A stretch of 64,000 nt of DNA from Rhizobium rhizogenes NBRC 13257. GTDB lineage: Bacteria > Pseudomonadota > Alphaproteobacteria > Rhizobiales > Rhizobiaceae. The notes beneath the pieces were generated by a model. It was not told the origin of the DNA and did no database searches. It saw only the letters and a program-made list of their open reading frames with translations. Positions 48,457 through 58,300 of this stretch are shown here, one piece after another (the first letter of the stretch is position 1; every line of letters starts with the position of its first letter). The translations under genes and the position numbers were made by a program. The stretch is from positions 310,001 to 374,000 of the forward strand of contig NZ_BAYX01000001.1 of the NCBI RefSeq assembly GCF_000696095.1, given 5' to 3'.

Positions 48457-49125
48457 ATGATCAAAAAAATTGCCATTCTTGCCATCTCGGCAGCCTTTCT
48501 TAATGCATGCACGACGACCGACCCCTATACGGGCGAGCAGAAGGTATCCAATACTGCGGGGGGCGCCGCGCTCGGTGCCGGCGTCGGTGCCGTTGCCGGT
48601 CTTCTCATCGGCCATTCACCGGCTTCGCGCCGCAACGCCGCGCTGATCGGCGCCGGTGTCGGGGCGCTCGCAGGTGCCGGTATCGGCAACTACATGGACC
48701 AGCAGGAATCCGAACTGCGCGCGCAGTTGCAGGGCACGGGTGTCTCCGTCACTCGCGTCGGCGACCGCATCATCCTGAACATGCCGTCGGCCATCACCTT
48801 CGATATCGACCGGGACGAGATCAAGCCGGAATTCTTCGCGACGCTGAACTCGGTCGCGATCGTGCTTCGCAAGTTCAACCGCACGCTGATCGACGTCAAC
48901 GGCCATACGGATTCGACCGGCAGCCTGCAGCATAACCAGGATCTGTCCGAGCGCCGCGCCGGCTCGGTTGCCTCCTATCTCGGCAGCCAGGGCATCGACC
49001 AGCGCCGCGTTTCGGCCGTCGGCTTCGGCCCGACGCAGCCGGTTGCCAGCAACGCCAACGAATCCGGCCGCGCCCAGAACCGCCGCGTCGAAATCCAGAT
49101 CGCGCCGATTACGCAGAACGGCTGA
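48457..49125 (+). CDS. OmpA family outer-membrane lipoprotein (YiaD-like)
   Basis: The product has 222 aa. A lipoprotein signal with lipobox LNAC puts the acylated Cys at 18. A glycine-zipper region follows (GGAALGAGVGAVAGLLIG, then ALIGAGVGALAGAGIG). The C-terminal OmpA-like peptidoglycan-binding domain shows FDIDRDEIKPEFFATL, DVNGHTDSTGSLQHNQDLSE and VGFGPTQPVASN. This matches YiaD and related envelope-stabilising lipoproteins that link outer membrane and peptidoglycan. It is a single gene with its own terminator. Confidence 0.92.
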   Translation: MIKKIAILAISAAFLNACTTTDPYTGEQKVSNTAGGAALGAGVGAVAGLLIGHSPASRRNAALIGAGVGALAGAGIGNYMDQQESELRAQLQGTGVSVTRVGDRIILNMPSAITFDIDRDEIKPEFFATLNSVAIVLRKFNRTLIDVNGHTDSTGSLQHNQDLSERRAGSVASYLGSQGIDQRRVSAVGFGPTQPVASNANESGRAQNRRVEIQIAPITQNG

Positions 49126-49145
49126 TTTTGCAGCCCACTCAATTG

Positions 49146-49176
49146 AAAAGGCCGGATCGCGAGATCCGGCCTTTTT
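49146..49176. terminator. Rho-independent terminator between the OmpA-like and DUF2000 genes
   Basis: The 13-bp stem AAAAGGCCGGATC / GATCCGGCCTTTT with a GCGA loop and a T tract on both strands lies between convergent stops. It serves both genes. Confidence 0.9.
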
Positions 49177-49195
49177 GCTTTTAATCAGCGTGTCT

Positions 49196-49603
49196 TCACG
49201 CGTGCATCGCCGCGCCCTTGGTAATCTTGTCAACGATCTTCTTGTCGGCGCGTATGGCAATACCTACCACCTTGGCGTCTTCGGGCGCGAACTCCGAGAA
49301 GACCGCACGGTTGGCCGCGTCATGGCCGGTCGAGAACATTTCCTCGATGAAGATCGAGGAGGTGATGCCCCGTTCTAGCGAGCGGCGATGGATCGCAGCG
49401 ATCGTTTCTTCGTCGGCGGATAGCACGATCATCGGCTGGATCGACAAGGCGTTGTAGCGATTGCCTGCGCGATCGCTGTAGGGCTCGCCGATAATGTCCG
49501 GACACTGCCCGGCAATCCCGGTCGACAGGAAGGCGGTCACGTTCAGTTTTTGCCAGGACTGAAGATTGTTTCGCAGAACGATCGCGATTTTGGTATCAAA
49601 CAT
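49196..49603 (-). CDS. DUF2000 family protein
   Basis: The product is a 135-aa cytoplasmic protein. MFDTKIAIVLRNNLQSWQKLN with AFLSTGIAGQ, the DRAGNRYNALSIQPMIVLSA block and DKKIVDKITKGAAMHA are typical of DUF2000, a peptidyl-tRNA hydrolase-like fold of unknown role. The gene is divergent from an AraC-family regulator with only 14 bp between start codons, so their promoters lie within the coding region or overlap completely. Confidence 0.85.
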   Translation of the reverse strand: MFDTKIAIVLRNNLQSWQKLNVTAFLSTGIAGQCPDIIGEPYSDRAGNRYNALSIQPMIVLSADEETIAAIHRRSLERGITSSIFIEEMFSTGHDAANRAVFSEFAPEDAKVVGIAIRADKKIVDKITKGAAMHA

Positions 49604-49617
49604 CGGTAGCCACTTTC

Positions 49618-50523
49618 ATGCTGTCTGGGAATAAGCCATTGCACGAAGAGATAGCCGGTCGGGCCTTTGAGGGTCTTGAACGTTTGTGCGTGGGGCCGGA
49701 GGCGAACCGCATCGTATCGGCGCCCGCCTATCCCGGCATCGAGCGCATTCATGCGCAATTTCATGGCGACGCCTTCGATTTGCACCGACACGATACTTAT
49801 GCTCTTGGCGTCACCATCCGCGGCGTGCAGACCTTTAGCTATCGCGGCGAACGCCGCTACAGCTTGCCGGGCCGGGTGATCATCCTGCATCCGGACGAGG
49901 TGCATGATGGCGGTGCGGCGACCGATGATGGGCTGATCTACCGCATGCTCTATCTCGAACCGTCGATGCTGATACAATGCCTGGAAGCAGCGCGTATTGG
50001 GCTGCCTTTCGTCGATGAGCCGGTGATCGAGGATGATCGTCTCGCCGGTCTGCTGCTCGCCGCACTGGGCGAACTCGACCGCGAGCTGGATGAGCTTTTC
50101 GTCGACGATTTTATTTCACGCATGGCGACAGGGCTCGCTTCGCATGCGCGCCTGCCGCAGAAGCCCTTGGGACTTATCGCCTGGGGCCAGGTCAAAACGG
50201 CGCGGGATTATCTGGAAGCGCATGCCATGCGCGGCGTTCGCTCGGAGGAGCTCGAGCGCGTTACCGGCCTCGATCGTTTCGCTCTGTCACGGCATTTCCG
50301 GGCCGCCTTCGCCACCAGCCCGCATCGCTTCCTGCTGATGCGGCGGCTGCAGCGGGCCAAGACGATGATCGGCGACGGCGAGCCCATTGCCGAAGTGGCG
50401 GCCGCCACGGGATTCGCCGACCAAAGCCATCTGACCCGTCATTTCAAGAAGGCGTTCGGCATGGCGCCGGGCGCATGGGGTGGGATGGTCGGCGCCGCGC
50501 GGCTATCGGTGCGGCACCCATAA
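49618..50523 (+). CDS. AraC family transcriptional regulator
   Basis: The product is a 301-aa DNA-binding regulator. The N-terminal cupin-type sensor domain includes FDLHRHDTYALGVTIRGVQ and RVIILHPDEVHDGG. The C-terminal double helix-turn-helix carries EELERVTGLDRFALSRHFRAAF and AEVAAATGFADQSHLTRHFKKAF. Regulators of this group commonly control a divergently oriented neighbour, here the DUF2000 gene 14 bp away. The effector is unknown. The stop is 22 bp from the convergent ABC transporter gene. Confidence 0.92.
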   Translation: MLSGNKPLHEEIAGRAFEGLERLCVGPEANRIVSAPAYPGIERIHAQFHGDAFDLHRHDTYALGVTIRGVQTFSYRGERRYSLPGRVIILHPDEVHDGGAATDDGLIYRMLYLEPSMLIQCLEAARIGLPFVDEPVIEDDRLAGLLLAALGELDRELDELFVDDFISRMATGLASHARLPQKPLGLIAWGQVKTARDYLEAHAMRGVRSEELERVTGLDRFALSRHFRAAFATSPHRFLLMRRLQRAKTMIGDGEPIAEVAAATGFADQSHLTRHFKKAFGMAPGAWGGMVGAARLSVRHP

Positions 50524-50545
50524 GCAAGCAGCGTCGCGGCAATGC

Positions 50546-51271
50546 TCAGAGCATGCCGAGGAACTGCTTGAGCTCCGGCGTTTTCGGATTGGCGAAGACG
50601 TCGCCCGGCGGCCCGATTTCATGGACGCGACCCTGATGCATGAAGACGACGCGTGAGCAGACGTCGCGAGCGAATTTCATCTCATGCGTGACCATCAGTA
50701 GCGTCATACCTTCGCTGGCGAGTTCGCGGACGACCGCGAGAACCTCGGCCACCAGCTCGGGATCGAGTGCGGAGGTGATTTCGTCGCAAAGGAGTGCGAT
50801 CGGCTGCATGGCGAGCGCTCGGGCAATAGCGACACGCTGCTGCTGGCCGCCCGAGAGTTCGTCGGGAAAGGCGTCGAACTTATGCCCAAGCCCGACGCGG
50901 TCGAGCATGCGCCGCGCCATAGCCTCGGCATCGGCCTTGGAGGTCTTCTTGACGACCATCTGCGAGAGCATGACGTTGCGACCGGCGCTCAAATGCGGAA
51001 AGAGGTTGAACTGCTGGAAGATCATCCCGACCTTCAACCGCAACGCCTTCAGATGCAGCTCGTCGGGCAGAAGCTGGGCGCCGGCTACGGAAATCGAGCC
51101 GTCATTGATGTTTTCAAGCCCGTTGATGCAGCGCAGCAGCGTCGATTTGCCCGAGCCGCTCTTGCCGATGATGGCGATCACCTCGCCGGGCTCGACGTCG
51201 AGATTTATGCCTTTCAGCACCTCGTTTTCGCCAAAGCTTTTGCGGACTTCAGTGGCCTCGATGAGCGACAT
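50546..51271 (-). CDS. Polar amino acid ABC transporter, ATP-binding protein (GlnQ-like)
   Basis: This 241-aa cytoplasmic ATPase powers uptake through the two neighbouring permeases. Walker A IGKSGSGKSTLLRCINGL, the Q loop, signature DELSGGQQQRVAIARAL, Walker B PIALLCDEITSALDPELV and the H loop TLLMVTHEMKFARDV are intact. The start overlaps the upstream permease by 23 bp. In transcript order (minus strand) it is the last of four genes: binding protein, permease, permease, ATPase. Confidence 0.96.
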   Translation of the reverse strand: MSLIEATEVRKSFGENEVLKGINLDVEPGEVIAIIGKSGSGKSTLLRCINGLENINDGSISVAGAQLLPDELHLKALRLKVGMIFQQFNLFPHLSAGRNVMLSQMVVKKTSKADAEAMARRMLDRVGLGHKFDAFPDELSGGQQQRVAIARALAMQPIALLCDEITSALDPELVAEVLAVVRELASEGMTLLMVTHEMKFARDVCSRVVFMHQGRVHEIGPPGDVFANPKTPELKQFLGML

Positions 51272-51908
51272 TCAGCTTCCTTTCCAGGATCTGGCTGCTC
51301 TTGGACAGCGGCCAGCACAGGGCAAAATAGATAAGGGCGACGAAGCCGTAGACGGTGAACGGCTGGAACGTCGCATTGGTGATGATCGTGCCGGCCTTCG
51401 ACAGCTCGACGAAGCCGATGATCGAGGTGAGGGCCGTGCCCTTGACCACCTGTACCGAGAAGCCGACCGTCGGTGGGACGGCGATGCGGAGCGCCTGCGG
51501 CAGGATGACGTAGCGCATCTGCTGCATGTAGCCCATTGCGAGGCTCGCGGAGGCCTCCCACTGACCTTTCGCCACCGCCTCGACGCAGCCGCGCCAGATC
51601 TCGATGAGAAAGGCCGAGGACCAGAGGATCAGGGCGACAGCAGCGGCAAGCCAGGCCGGCACGTCGATACCGAAGAGCCCGAGGCCGAAGAAGGCGAGGA
51701 AGAGCTGCATCAGCAGCGGCGTGCCCTGAAAGAGCTCGACGAAATATTTGACGGCGATGCGAGCAACCTTGTTCTTGCCGATGCGCAGGAAGAGGAGGAT
51801 CGCTCCGACCGTGCCGCCGCCGATGAAGGAAACGAGCGAGAGCAGAATGGTCCAGCGGGTGGCGAGCAGCAGGCCGCGCAGAATGTCCCAGGTGGTGAAT
51901 TGAATCAT
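51249..51908 (-). CDS. Polar amino acid ABC transporter permease (His/Glu/Gln family)
   Basis: The product is a 219-aa inner-membrane permease with five helices. Family signatures: TTWDILRGLLLATRWTILLS, YFVELFQGTPLLMQLFLAFFG and the EAA-like loop SASLAMGYMQQMRYVILPQ. It pairs with the adjacent permease in a heterodimer. Its ATG overlaps the other permease's stop by four bases, and its own end overlaps the ATPase gene by 23 bp. Confidence 0.94.
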   Translation of the reverse strand: MIQFTTWDILRGLLLATRWTILLSLVSFIGGGTVGAILLFLRIGKNKVARIAVKYFVELFQGTPLLMQLFLAFFGLGLFGIDVPAWLAAAVALILWSSAFLIEIWRGCVEAVAKGQWEASASLAMGYMQQMRYVILPQALRIAVPPTVGFSVQVVKGTALTSIIGFVELSKAGTIITNATFQPFTVYGFVALIYFALCWPLSKSSQILERKLNVAHRGH

Positions 51909-52576
51909 CGGCGGACCCTGCGCGGAAAGATGAGCGAACCTGCGGCTGTGAGCAGTTGCCGCAGGATGATGGCCAGAAGCAGATAGATCGCCGTGGAGAC
52001 GAAATAGGCTTCGAAGGCGCGGAAGGAGCGGGACTGGATGAAGTTTGCCGCGAATGTCAGATCCTCGGCGGCGATCTGCGAGACGACGGCGGAGCCGAGC
52101 ATGACGATGACGACCTGGGACGACAGGGCCGGCCAGATGCGCTGGAGCGAGGGAACCAGAATGACGTGGCGGAACGTCTCGAATGGAGTCATCGCCAGGC
52201 TGGCGCCGGCCTCGAACTGGCCGCGCGGCGTCGCCTGGATGCCGGCGCGGATGATCTCGCAGCTATAGGCGCCCAGATTGACGATCATGGCGAGATTGGC
52301 CGCCGTGATTTCGCTCATATGAATGCCGATGCCGGGCAGTCCGAAGAAGATGAAGAAAAGCTGGATCAGGAACGGCGTGTTGCGGATGAGCTCGACATAG
52401 GTCGCGACAATCGGCTGGAGCCAGCGTGGACCCAGAGCCCGCGCCCAGGCGCAGGCAATGCCGAGGGCGATGCCGACCACCGCGCCGACCAGGGTCAGTT
52501 CTATGGTGACGAGGACGCCCTTGATCAGAACCGGATAGTATTCGGCGAGCCAGCCGAAATCGAAGTGATAGCGCAT
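51905..52576 (-). CDS. Polar amino acid ABC transporter permease (His/Glu/Gln family)
   Basis: The product is a 223-aa inner-membrane permease and partner of the previous one. The ATG 52576 (MRYHFDFGWLAEYYPVLIKG) matches the usual N terminus. A frame extended to 52702 would cross into the binding-protein gene's end. The motifs TYVELIRNTPFLIQLFFIFFGLP and the loop EAGASLAMTPFETFRHVIL contact the ATPase. The stop overlaps the next gene's ATG, indicating coupled translation. Confidence 0.93.
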   Translation of the reverse strand: MRYHFDFGWLAEYYPVLIKGVLVTIELTLVGAVVGIALGIACAWARALGPRWLQPIVATYVELIRNTPFLIQLFFIFFGLPGIGIHMSEITAANLAMIVNLGAYSCEIIRAGIQATPRGQFEAGASLAMTPFETFRHVILVPSLQRIWPALSSQVVIVMLGSAVVSQIAAEDLTFAANFIQSRSFRAFEAYFVSTAIYLLLAIILRQLLTAAGSLIFPRRVRR

Positions 52577-52640
52577 GAAATGGTGCCTCGCTCGGCTCCG
52601 GCCGCACCATCGGATGAGGGTGTGGCCGGGCTTGCGTTGA

Positions 52641-53435
52641 TCAGAAGCCGGCGGGGAGGTCGGCGCCCAGCCATTTCTGCGATATCTTGCCGAGCGTGCC
52701 ATCGGCTTTGGCGGCGGCGATGATGTCGTTGACCTTTTTCTGCAGCGCGGGTTCGCTCTTGTTCAGGCCGATGAAGCAGGGGGAGTTGGTGATGAGGAAC
52801 TTCATCTCCGGCTTCTTCGGCGGGTTTTTGGCGAGAATCGCGGCGGCAACGACGTTGCCGGTGGCCACCAGGTCGACCTGGCCGGACAGGAAGGCCGAGA
52901 TGGTGCCATTATTGTCTTCGTAACGCTTGATCGTCGCATCCTGCGGGGCGACCTTCGTCAGCGCCAGATCCTCGATGGCGCCGCGCGTGACGCCGATCGT
53001 CTTGCCAGAAAGATCCTCGGGCTTGGTGGCGGCGACATCAGCAGGGCCGAAGACGCCGTTGAAGAAGGGCGCATAGGCGTCGGTGAAGTCGATGACGGCC
53101 TGGCGCTCGGCATTCTTGCCGAGGCTCGAAATCACCAGGTCGACCTTGTTTGTCTGGAGGTAGGGAATGCGGTTGGCGCTGGTGACCGGCACCAGCTCGG
53201 TCTTCACGCCGAGTTTTTCGCCGATCAGATTTGCCATGTCGATGTCATAGCCCATGGGCGCCATATCCGGCCCGACGCTGCCGAAAGGCGGGAAGTCCTG
53301 GGGAACGGCAACGCGGATCGTGCCTCGCGAGGTGATATCACTCAAGGCGTCCGCCCGGGCTGCGTGCGGGCTCGACAGCGACCCCATCGCCAGCATCGCC
53401 ATACCGAGTGCCGTGAGCAATTGTCTGCGCTTCAT
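52641..53435 (-). CDS. Polar amino acid ABC transporter, periplasmic binding protein
   Basis: The product is a 264-aa family 3 solute-binding protein. A signal peptide (MKRRQLLTALGMAMLAMGSL, cut near ARA) exports it; the RRQLL may be read as a weak Tat motif. The mature part shows GTIRVAVPQDFPPFGSVGP, MGYDIDMANLIGEKLGV and VDLVISSLGKNAERQAVIDFT, followed by LSGKTIGVTRG. The ligand is probably a polar or dibasic amino acid but cannot be fixed. The ATG 53435 follows GGAAGGACATTCG. Confidence 0.93.
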   Translation of the reverse strand: MKRRQLLTALGMAMLAMGSLSSPHAARADALSDITSRGTIRVAVPQDFPPFGSVGPDMAPMGYDIDMANLIGEKLGVKTELVPVTSANRIPYLQTNKVDLVISSLGKNAERQAVIDFTDAYAPFFNGVFGPADVAATKPEDLSGKTIGVTRGAIEDLALTKVAPQDATIKRYEDNNGTISAFLSGQVDLVATGNVVAAAILAKNPPKKPEMKFLITNSPCFIGLNKSEPALQKKVNDIIAAAKADGTLGKISQKWLGADLPAGF

Positions 53436-53792
53436 CGAATGTCCTTCCAAACGTGGCTATGTGTAACTGCCGGACCGCACGCAAGAGGTATGCCAGTCGG
53501 TTGAAGGATGTGCTCGCTCGCTCAAGACGTGCTTTCTCTCGGAGGGAAATTTGCGGCAAATGCACAATTCGGCCGAGTTTTGCTTAAAAAATATGCAAAA
53601 TAGCCGATCCTCCGCATCGTCTGACACTTGTCGGCGATCGCAATCGCGGCGGCTTGATCTTGGGCTGGCGAGTGCTCGCGCCGTGTGGAAACCACGGGAG
53701 ATTTTCATGACTGGACAGCGTCGTTCCGATGCCCCATAGAACCGCAAAAGGTTAACGCGCTCTTATATGTTTTTGATGGGAGATTCGGGACG
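53436..53792. promoter_or_regulatory. Divergent promoter region with TTTGC/GCAAA repeats
   Basis: These 357 bp separate the ABC operon and the FAD oxidoreductase gene. ATTTGCGGCAAAT (53549-53561) and TTTTGC-N11-GCAAAA (53578-53600) are inverted repeats sharing the TTTGC half site, 16 bp apart. They may be sites of one dimeric regulator, for example of the Lrp/AsnC class. No ORF was supported. Confidence 0.45.
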
Positions 53793-55205
53793 ATGGCTCT
53801 GGCTGACGCGAAGGCGGGGATACGCAACGAGGCAGGGATTGCTGCCGTTCTCGGCATTCTGAAACAGGCCTTCGGCGAGCGTTTCCAGACCGGCGAAAGT
53901 TTTCGCGCCCAGCACGCGCATACGACTACCTATATTCCCACGCAGCTTCCCGATGGAGTGCTCTTTGCCGAGACGAGCGAGGACGTGCAGGCGGTCGTCA
54001 AGGCTTGCGCCGAGCATAAGGTTCCAATTGTCGCCTTCGGCACGGGTTCCTCGCTGGAGGGACAGGTGAATGCGCCGCAGGGCGGAATTTCCATCGATTT
54101 CAGCCGGATGAATCGGGTGCTTGAAGTGAATGCCGAGGATCTCGACTGCACGGTCGAGCCCGGCGTCACCCGCGAACAGCTCAACACCTATCTGCGCGAC
54201 ACCGGCCTGTTCTTCCCGATCGATCCCGGCGCCAATGCCTCGATCGGTGGTATGACGGCGACGCGCGCCTCCGGCACCAATGCCGTGCGCTACGGCACGA
54301 TGAAGGACAATGTGCTGGCCGTGACCGTGGTCGCCGCCAATGGCGAAGAGATCCGCACCGCCCGTCGCGCTAGGAAATCCTCCGCAGGTTATGATCTGAC
54401 CCGGCTCTTCGTCGGCTCGGAAGGGACGCTCGGCGTGCTGACCTCGGTAACGCTGCGCCTGCAGGGCATTCCTCAGAGGATCGCAGGCGGTGCCTGCGCC
54501 TTTCCGACCATCCATGCAGCCTGCGATGCAGTCATCATGACGATCCAGATGGGTATTCCGGTTGCGCGGATCGAGCTTCTCGATGCCGTCCAGCTGCGGG
54601 CCTGCAATGCATACTCAGGCCTCACCTATGACGAGCAGCCGACGCTGTTCCTCGAATTTCACGGCACCGAAGAGACCGTCGCGCTGCAATCGGAACAGTT
54701 CGCCGAGATCGCGGCGGAGTGCGGTGGTGGCGAATTCCTCTGGACCAGCAATCTCGAGGAGCGCAACAAGCTCTGGAAGGCGCGCCACGATGCCTATTGG
54801 GCGGCGCGTGCGCTTGCACCGGAACTGGCGGCACTGTCGACGGATGTCTGCGTGCCGATCTCAAGGCTTGCCGAATGCGTTGCCGAGACCCAGGCCGACA
54901 TTGAGGAACATGGATTGCTGGCGCCGATCGTCGGGCATGCCGGCGATGGTAATTTCCATGTGCTGGTGCTGTTCGACGACAAGACGCCCGAAGGCATCGC
55001 CGTCGTCGAAGCCTTCGTTGCGCGGCTGAATGCGCGGGCGCTGGCCATGGACGGAACCTGCACCGGCGAGCATGGTGTCGGGCAGGGCAAGATGTCGTTT
55101 CTCGAGCAGGAACTTGGCGGCGCCGTCGATCTGATGCGCCAGGTCAAGCACGCTCTCGATCCAGACGCGATTTTCAACCCGGGTAAGATCTTTCATGGCC
55201 ATTGA
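53793..55205 (+). CDS. FAD-linked oxidase, D-lactate dehydrogenase (cytochrome)/GlcD-like
   Basis: The product is a 470-aa flavoprotein that oxidises a 2-hydroxy acid such as D-lactate or glycolate and passes electrons to the respiratory chain. The PCMH-type FAD domain has VPIVAFGTGSSLEGQVNAPQ, DPGANASIGGMTATRASGTN and FVGSEGTLGVLTSVTLRL. The C-terminal FAD-oxidase domain ends GTCTGEHGVGQGKMSFLEQE and ALDPDAIFNPGKIF. No GlcE or GlcF partner adjoins, so the single-chain D-lactate dehydrogenase type is favoured. ATG 53793 starts the conserved region; an upstream frame lacks similarity. Confidence 0.9.
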   Translation: MALADAKAGIRNEAGIAAVLGILKQAFGERFQTGESFRAQHAHTTTYIPTQLPDGVLFAETSEDVQAVVKACAEHKVPIVAFGTGSSLEGQVNAPQGGISIDFSRMNRVLEVNAEDLDCTVEPGVTREQLNTYLRDTGLFFPIDPGANASIGGMTATRASGTNAVRYGTMKDNVLAVTVVAANGEEIRTARRARKSSAGYDLTRLFVGSEGTLGVLTSVTLRLQGIPQRIAGGACAFPTIHAACDAVIMTIQMGIPVARIELLDAVQLRACNAYSGLTYDEQPTLFLEFHGTEETVALQSEQFAEIAAECGGGEFLWTSNLEERNKLWKARHDAYWAARALAPELAALSTDVCVPISRLAECVAETQADIEEHGLLAPIVGHAGDGNFHVLVLFDDKTPEGIAVVEAFVARLNARALAMDGTCTGEHGVGQGKMSFLEQELGGAVDLMRQVKHALDPDAIFNPGKIFHGH

Positions 55206-55397
55206 AAAATGGAATACTCCATGATCCCGGCTTGCCCCTTGCGTGAATGGCGCTAGGCTACGACGTTCCGTATCTCGGGAGCCGCGGTGTGGTTTGGATA
55301 GGGATCGGATTCGCAAGGGATCGAGGCTGCTTTTTTGCCTATATGGCTGGATATGTGATGCCTTGTATATAGGAATGCAGAATGGAGACGGTGTGCA

Positions 55398-58300
55398 TTG
55401 TTAGGTAGGGTCCTGGTTTTCTTGGGGGGATTGCTTGTAGTGGTGCTGTTCGTGGCGCTGCTCGCTCCGCTCTTCATAGACTGGACCGATTTTCGCAAGA
55501 ATTTTGAAGATCAGGCGAGCCGTATCATCGGTAAGAAAGTGACCGTTCACGGCACCGTCGATGCCCGCCTTTTGCCATTTCCCTCCGTGACATTGCATGA
55601 CGTCCGCGTTGGCCAGGAGGCCGACGGGACGCCGCTAGTGCAGATCGCTCAGTTCTCCATGGATGCCGAGTTGGCACCGTTCCTGTCCGGCGAAGCACTG
55701 ATCTTCGATATGCGCGTCTCCGAGCCGAAGGTGCGCCTGCGGTTGCTGAAGGACGGCACGCTCGACTGGATGCGCGGCAGCCAGCCGGAAATGCCCGCCA
55801 AGTCGGTCGTGCTGGAAAGCGTGCATGTCGATGGCGGCGATATCCAGTTTATCGATGAGCAATCCGGCCGCACCCGGCACATTACCGGTTTCAATGCGGA
55901 GATGTCCGCGAAGTCGCTCGCCGGTCCCTGGCGGATCGAAGGGGATGCGGCGCTCGATGGCGAGCACGGCAGTTTCACCATTTCCAGCAGCCAGCCGGAC
56001 GATAGCGGCGTGTTGCGTGTCCGCACCCGGCTCAATCCGGATCGTCATCCTCTCATTGTCGATCTCGATGGCGAGTTGAAGCTGGTTGATCGCAAGCCGG
56101 ATTATCTCGGTCTCTTTACCGCGGGGATCGAGGACAAGCAGGCGCGTAAAGCCGCGGATGAGCAAGCTCAACCCCGCGTCAAAGGCCGCTTCGAGCTGAC
56201 CAACGAGCGCATCCGGATCCCTGAATATCGCTTGGAGGTCGGGGCGGCGGACGATCCTTACGTGGTGACCGGCGAAGCGACGCTGGATACCGGCACCAAG
56301 CCGGAATTCCTGCTGACCGCCGATGGCCAGCAGATCGACGTCAATCGCCTCGGTAATACTCAGGGCTCCAACGGCAAGACCAACCGCAATCCAGCCATCT
56401 CCGCGCGTCAGCGCCTGAACAACCTGATCGCGATTGCCGCCGAGGTCCCGATCCCGCAGGTGCCCGGCAAGGCGACATTCCGCCTGCCGGCGATCGTTGC
56501 CGGCGACACCACCATCCGCGACGTGCAGCTGGATCTGGAGCCTGCTGGAACCGGCTGGAAGATCGACCATGCGATCGGCATGTTGCCGGGGCGCACGCAG
56601 GTCGAGGCCACCGGTAAGCTCATGCTGCAGGGCGAGCCAAATTTCATCGGCAATCTCGTTGTCGCCTCCAACCAGCCGTCGGGCCTGGCGTCCTGGCTGG
56701 TGGGTTCGGTCGATCCATCGATCCGGCAGTTGCGGCAGGCCGGCTTCTCCGCCGATGTCAGCTTGCGGCATGAAGAGCAGCGCTTCGACAACCTTGAAAT
56801 CGCCATCGGGTCGGCGACGCTCAAGGGCAAGCTGGACCGGCAGGCGCCAGATAAGCAGGCGCCGAAGCTTGCCGTCGATCTCAGCGGCGATGCGCTAGAC
56901 CTTGATGCGCTGAGGGCGCTGACAGGCATGTTCACCGGTCAGGACGCCGGCGAAGCCTTGCTCGACCACCGGATTACGGCGCATTTGAAGGCAGATAAAT
57001 TCGCCCTGTTCGGCGTACAGGCCGACAATGTCGAGACATCCTTTTCGATCACGGACGGAGCGTTGACGCTCGACAAGCTATCGGTGCGCGACGTTGCCGG
57101 GGCCGAGATCACGGCAACAGGGCGCGGCGATGGCTCGCTGCTGGACTACAAGGGGTCGGGCGAGATCACGTTCAAGGCGACCGACCCGGGTCCTTTCCTC
57201 GAAATGCTGAGCCAGCATCTGCCGCATCATCCGGTCATGGATCGGCTGGTGCGCAATGCTGCGTGGTACGGCAATACTGCGTTGCGTGGTGCGCTATCCC
57301 TCGGCGGTAATGAAGGTGACGGTGTGACGGTGACGCTCGCCGGCGTGTCTAACGGTAGCCGCGTCAATCTCGATTACCGCATGTCCGACCTGCTGGCGTT
57401 GACCGGCAAGGGCACGACGACGCTGGAGGCAACGCTTGAAAATTCTGTCACCTCGATCCTGTTCGGGCAGGCGGGGCTAGATCCGCTGCCCGTCGAAGCC
57501 GACGCCAATGGCCGCCTGACGCTGAAGGTGACGGCAGAGGGCACCGAACCGGCGGATGCGGCGCTGACCTTCGCGACCGACAAGACCTCGTTCACGGCCA
57601 ACGGCAAGGTCGATGTCCGTCCCAGCGCCTTCCTCAACGGCAAGATCGCACTGTCGCTCGATAGCGCCGATCTCGATCCTTATTTCGTGATGAATGGTAT
57701 TGGCGTGCCGCAGATGGGCACGGGACTGCCGGTCAAGTTCCAGGCGAATGCCGTGATCGATGCCGACAAGATCGCGCTCACCGACATGAAAGGCGATCTT
57801 GCCGACAACAATGTCTCTGGCGCGTTGACCTTCGATCGCAAGTCTCCGAACATCAAGGCGACCGGCGAACTGGCGCTCGACAAGGCGGATCTCGGCTGGC
57901 TGGGCGAAGCGATTTACGGGCCGATGACGGATGCTGCGACGGGCAACCTGACCAAGGCCAAGCTTGGGCTGCCGACGTTTAACGGGCTCGATCTCAACAT
58001 CAAGCTGTCGGCCAAGCAGGTATGGCCGGGAATATTCGGTCCGATTTCCAATTTCAACGCCAATGCTGCCTATAAGGGCGAAGAGCTGCGGCTGAACGAT
58101 ATCGCCGGCGCGTGGAATGGCGGCACGCTCGCCGGTAATTTGATGCTCGCCAATTCCGATGGCACCGGGCTGATGCAGACGAAGCTCAATCTCACCAATG
58201 GCGATCTCGCGACCGTCGCCTGGCAGCGTGACGGCACGCCGCTGGCCACTGGCCGCTTTGGCCTGGATCTGAGCATGGAGACCAGTGGCAAGAGTATGGG

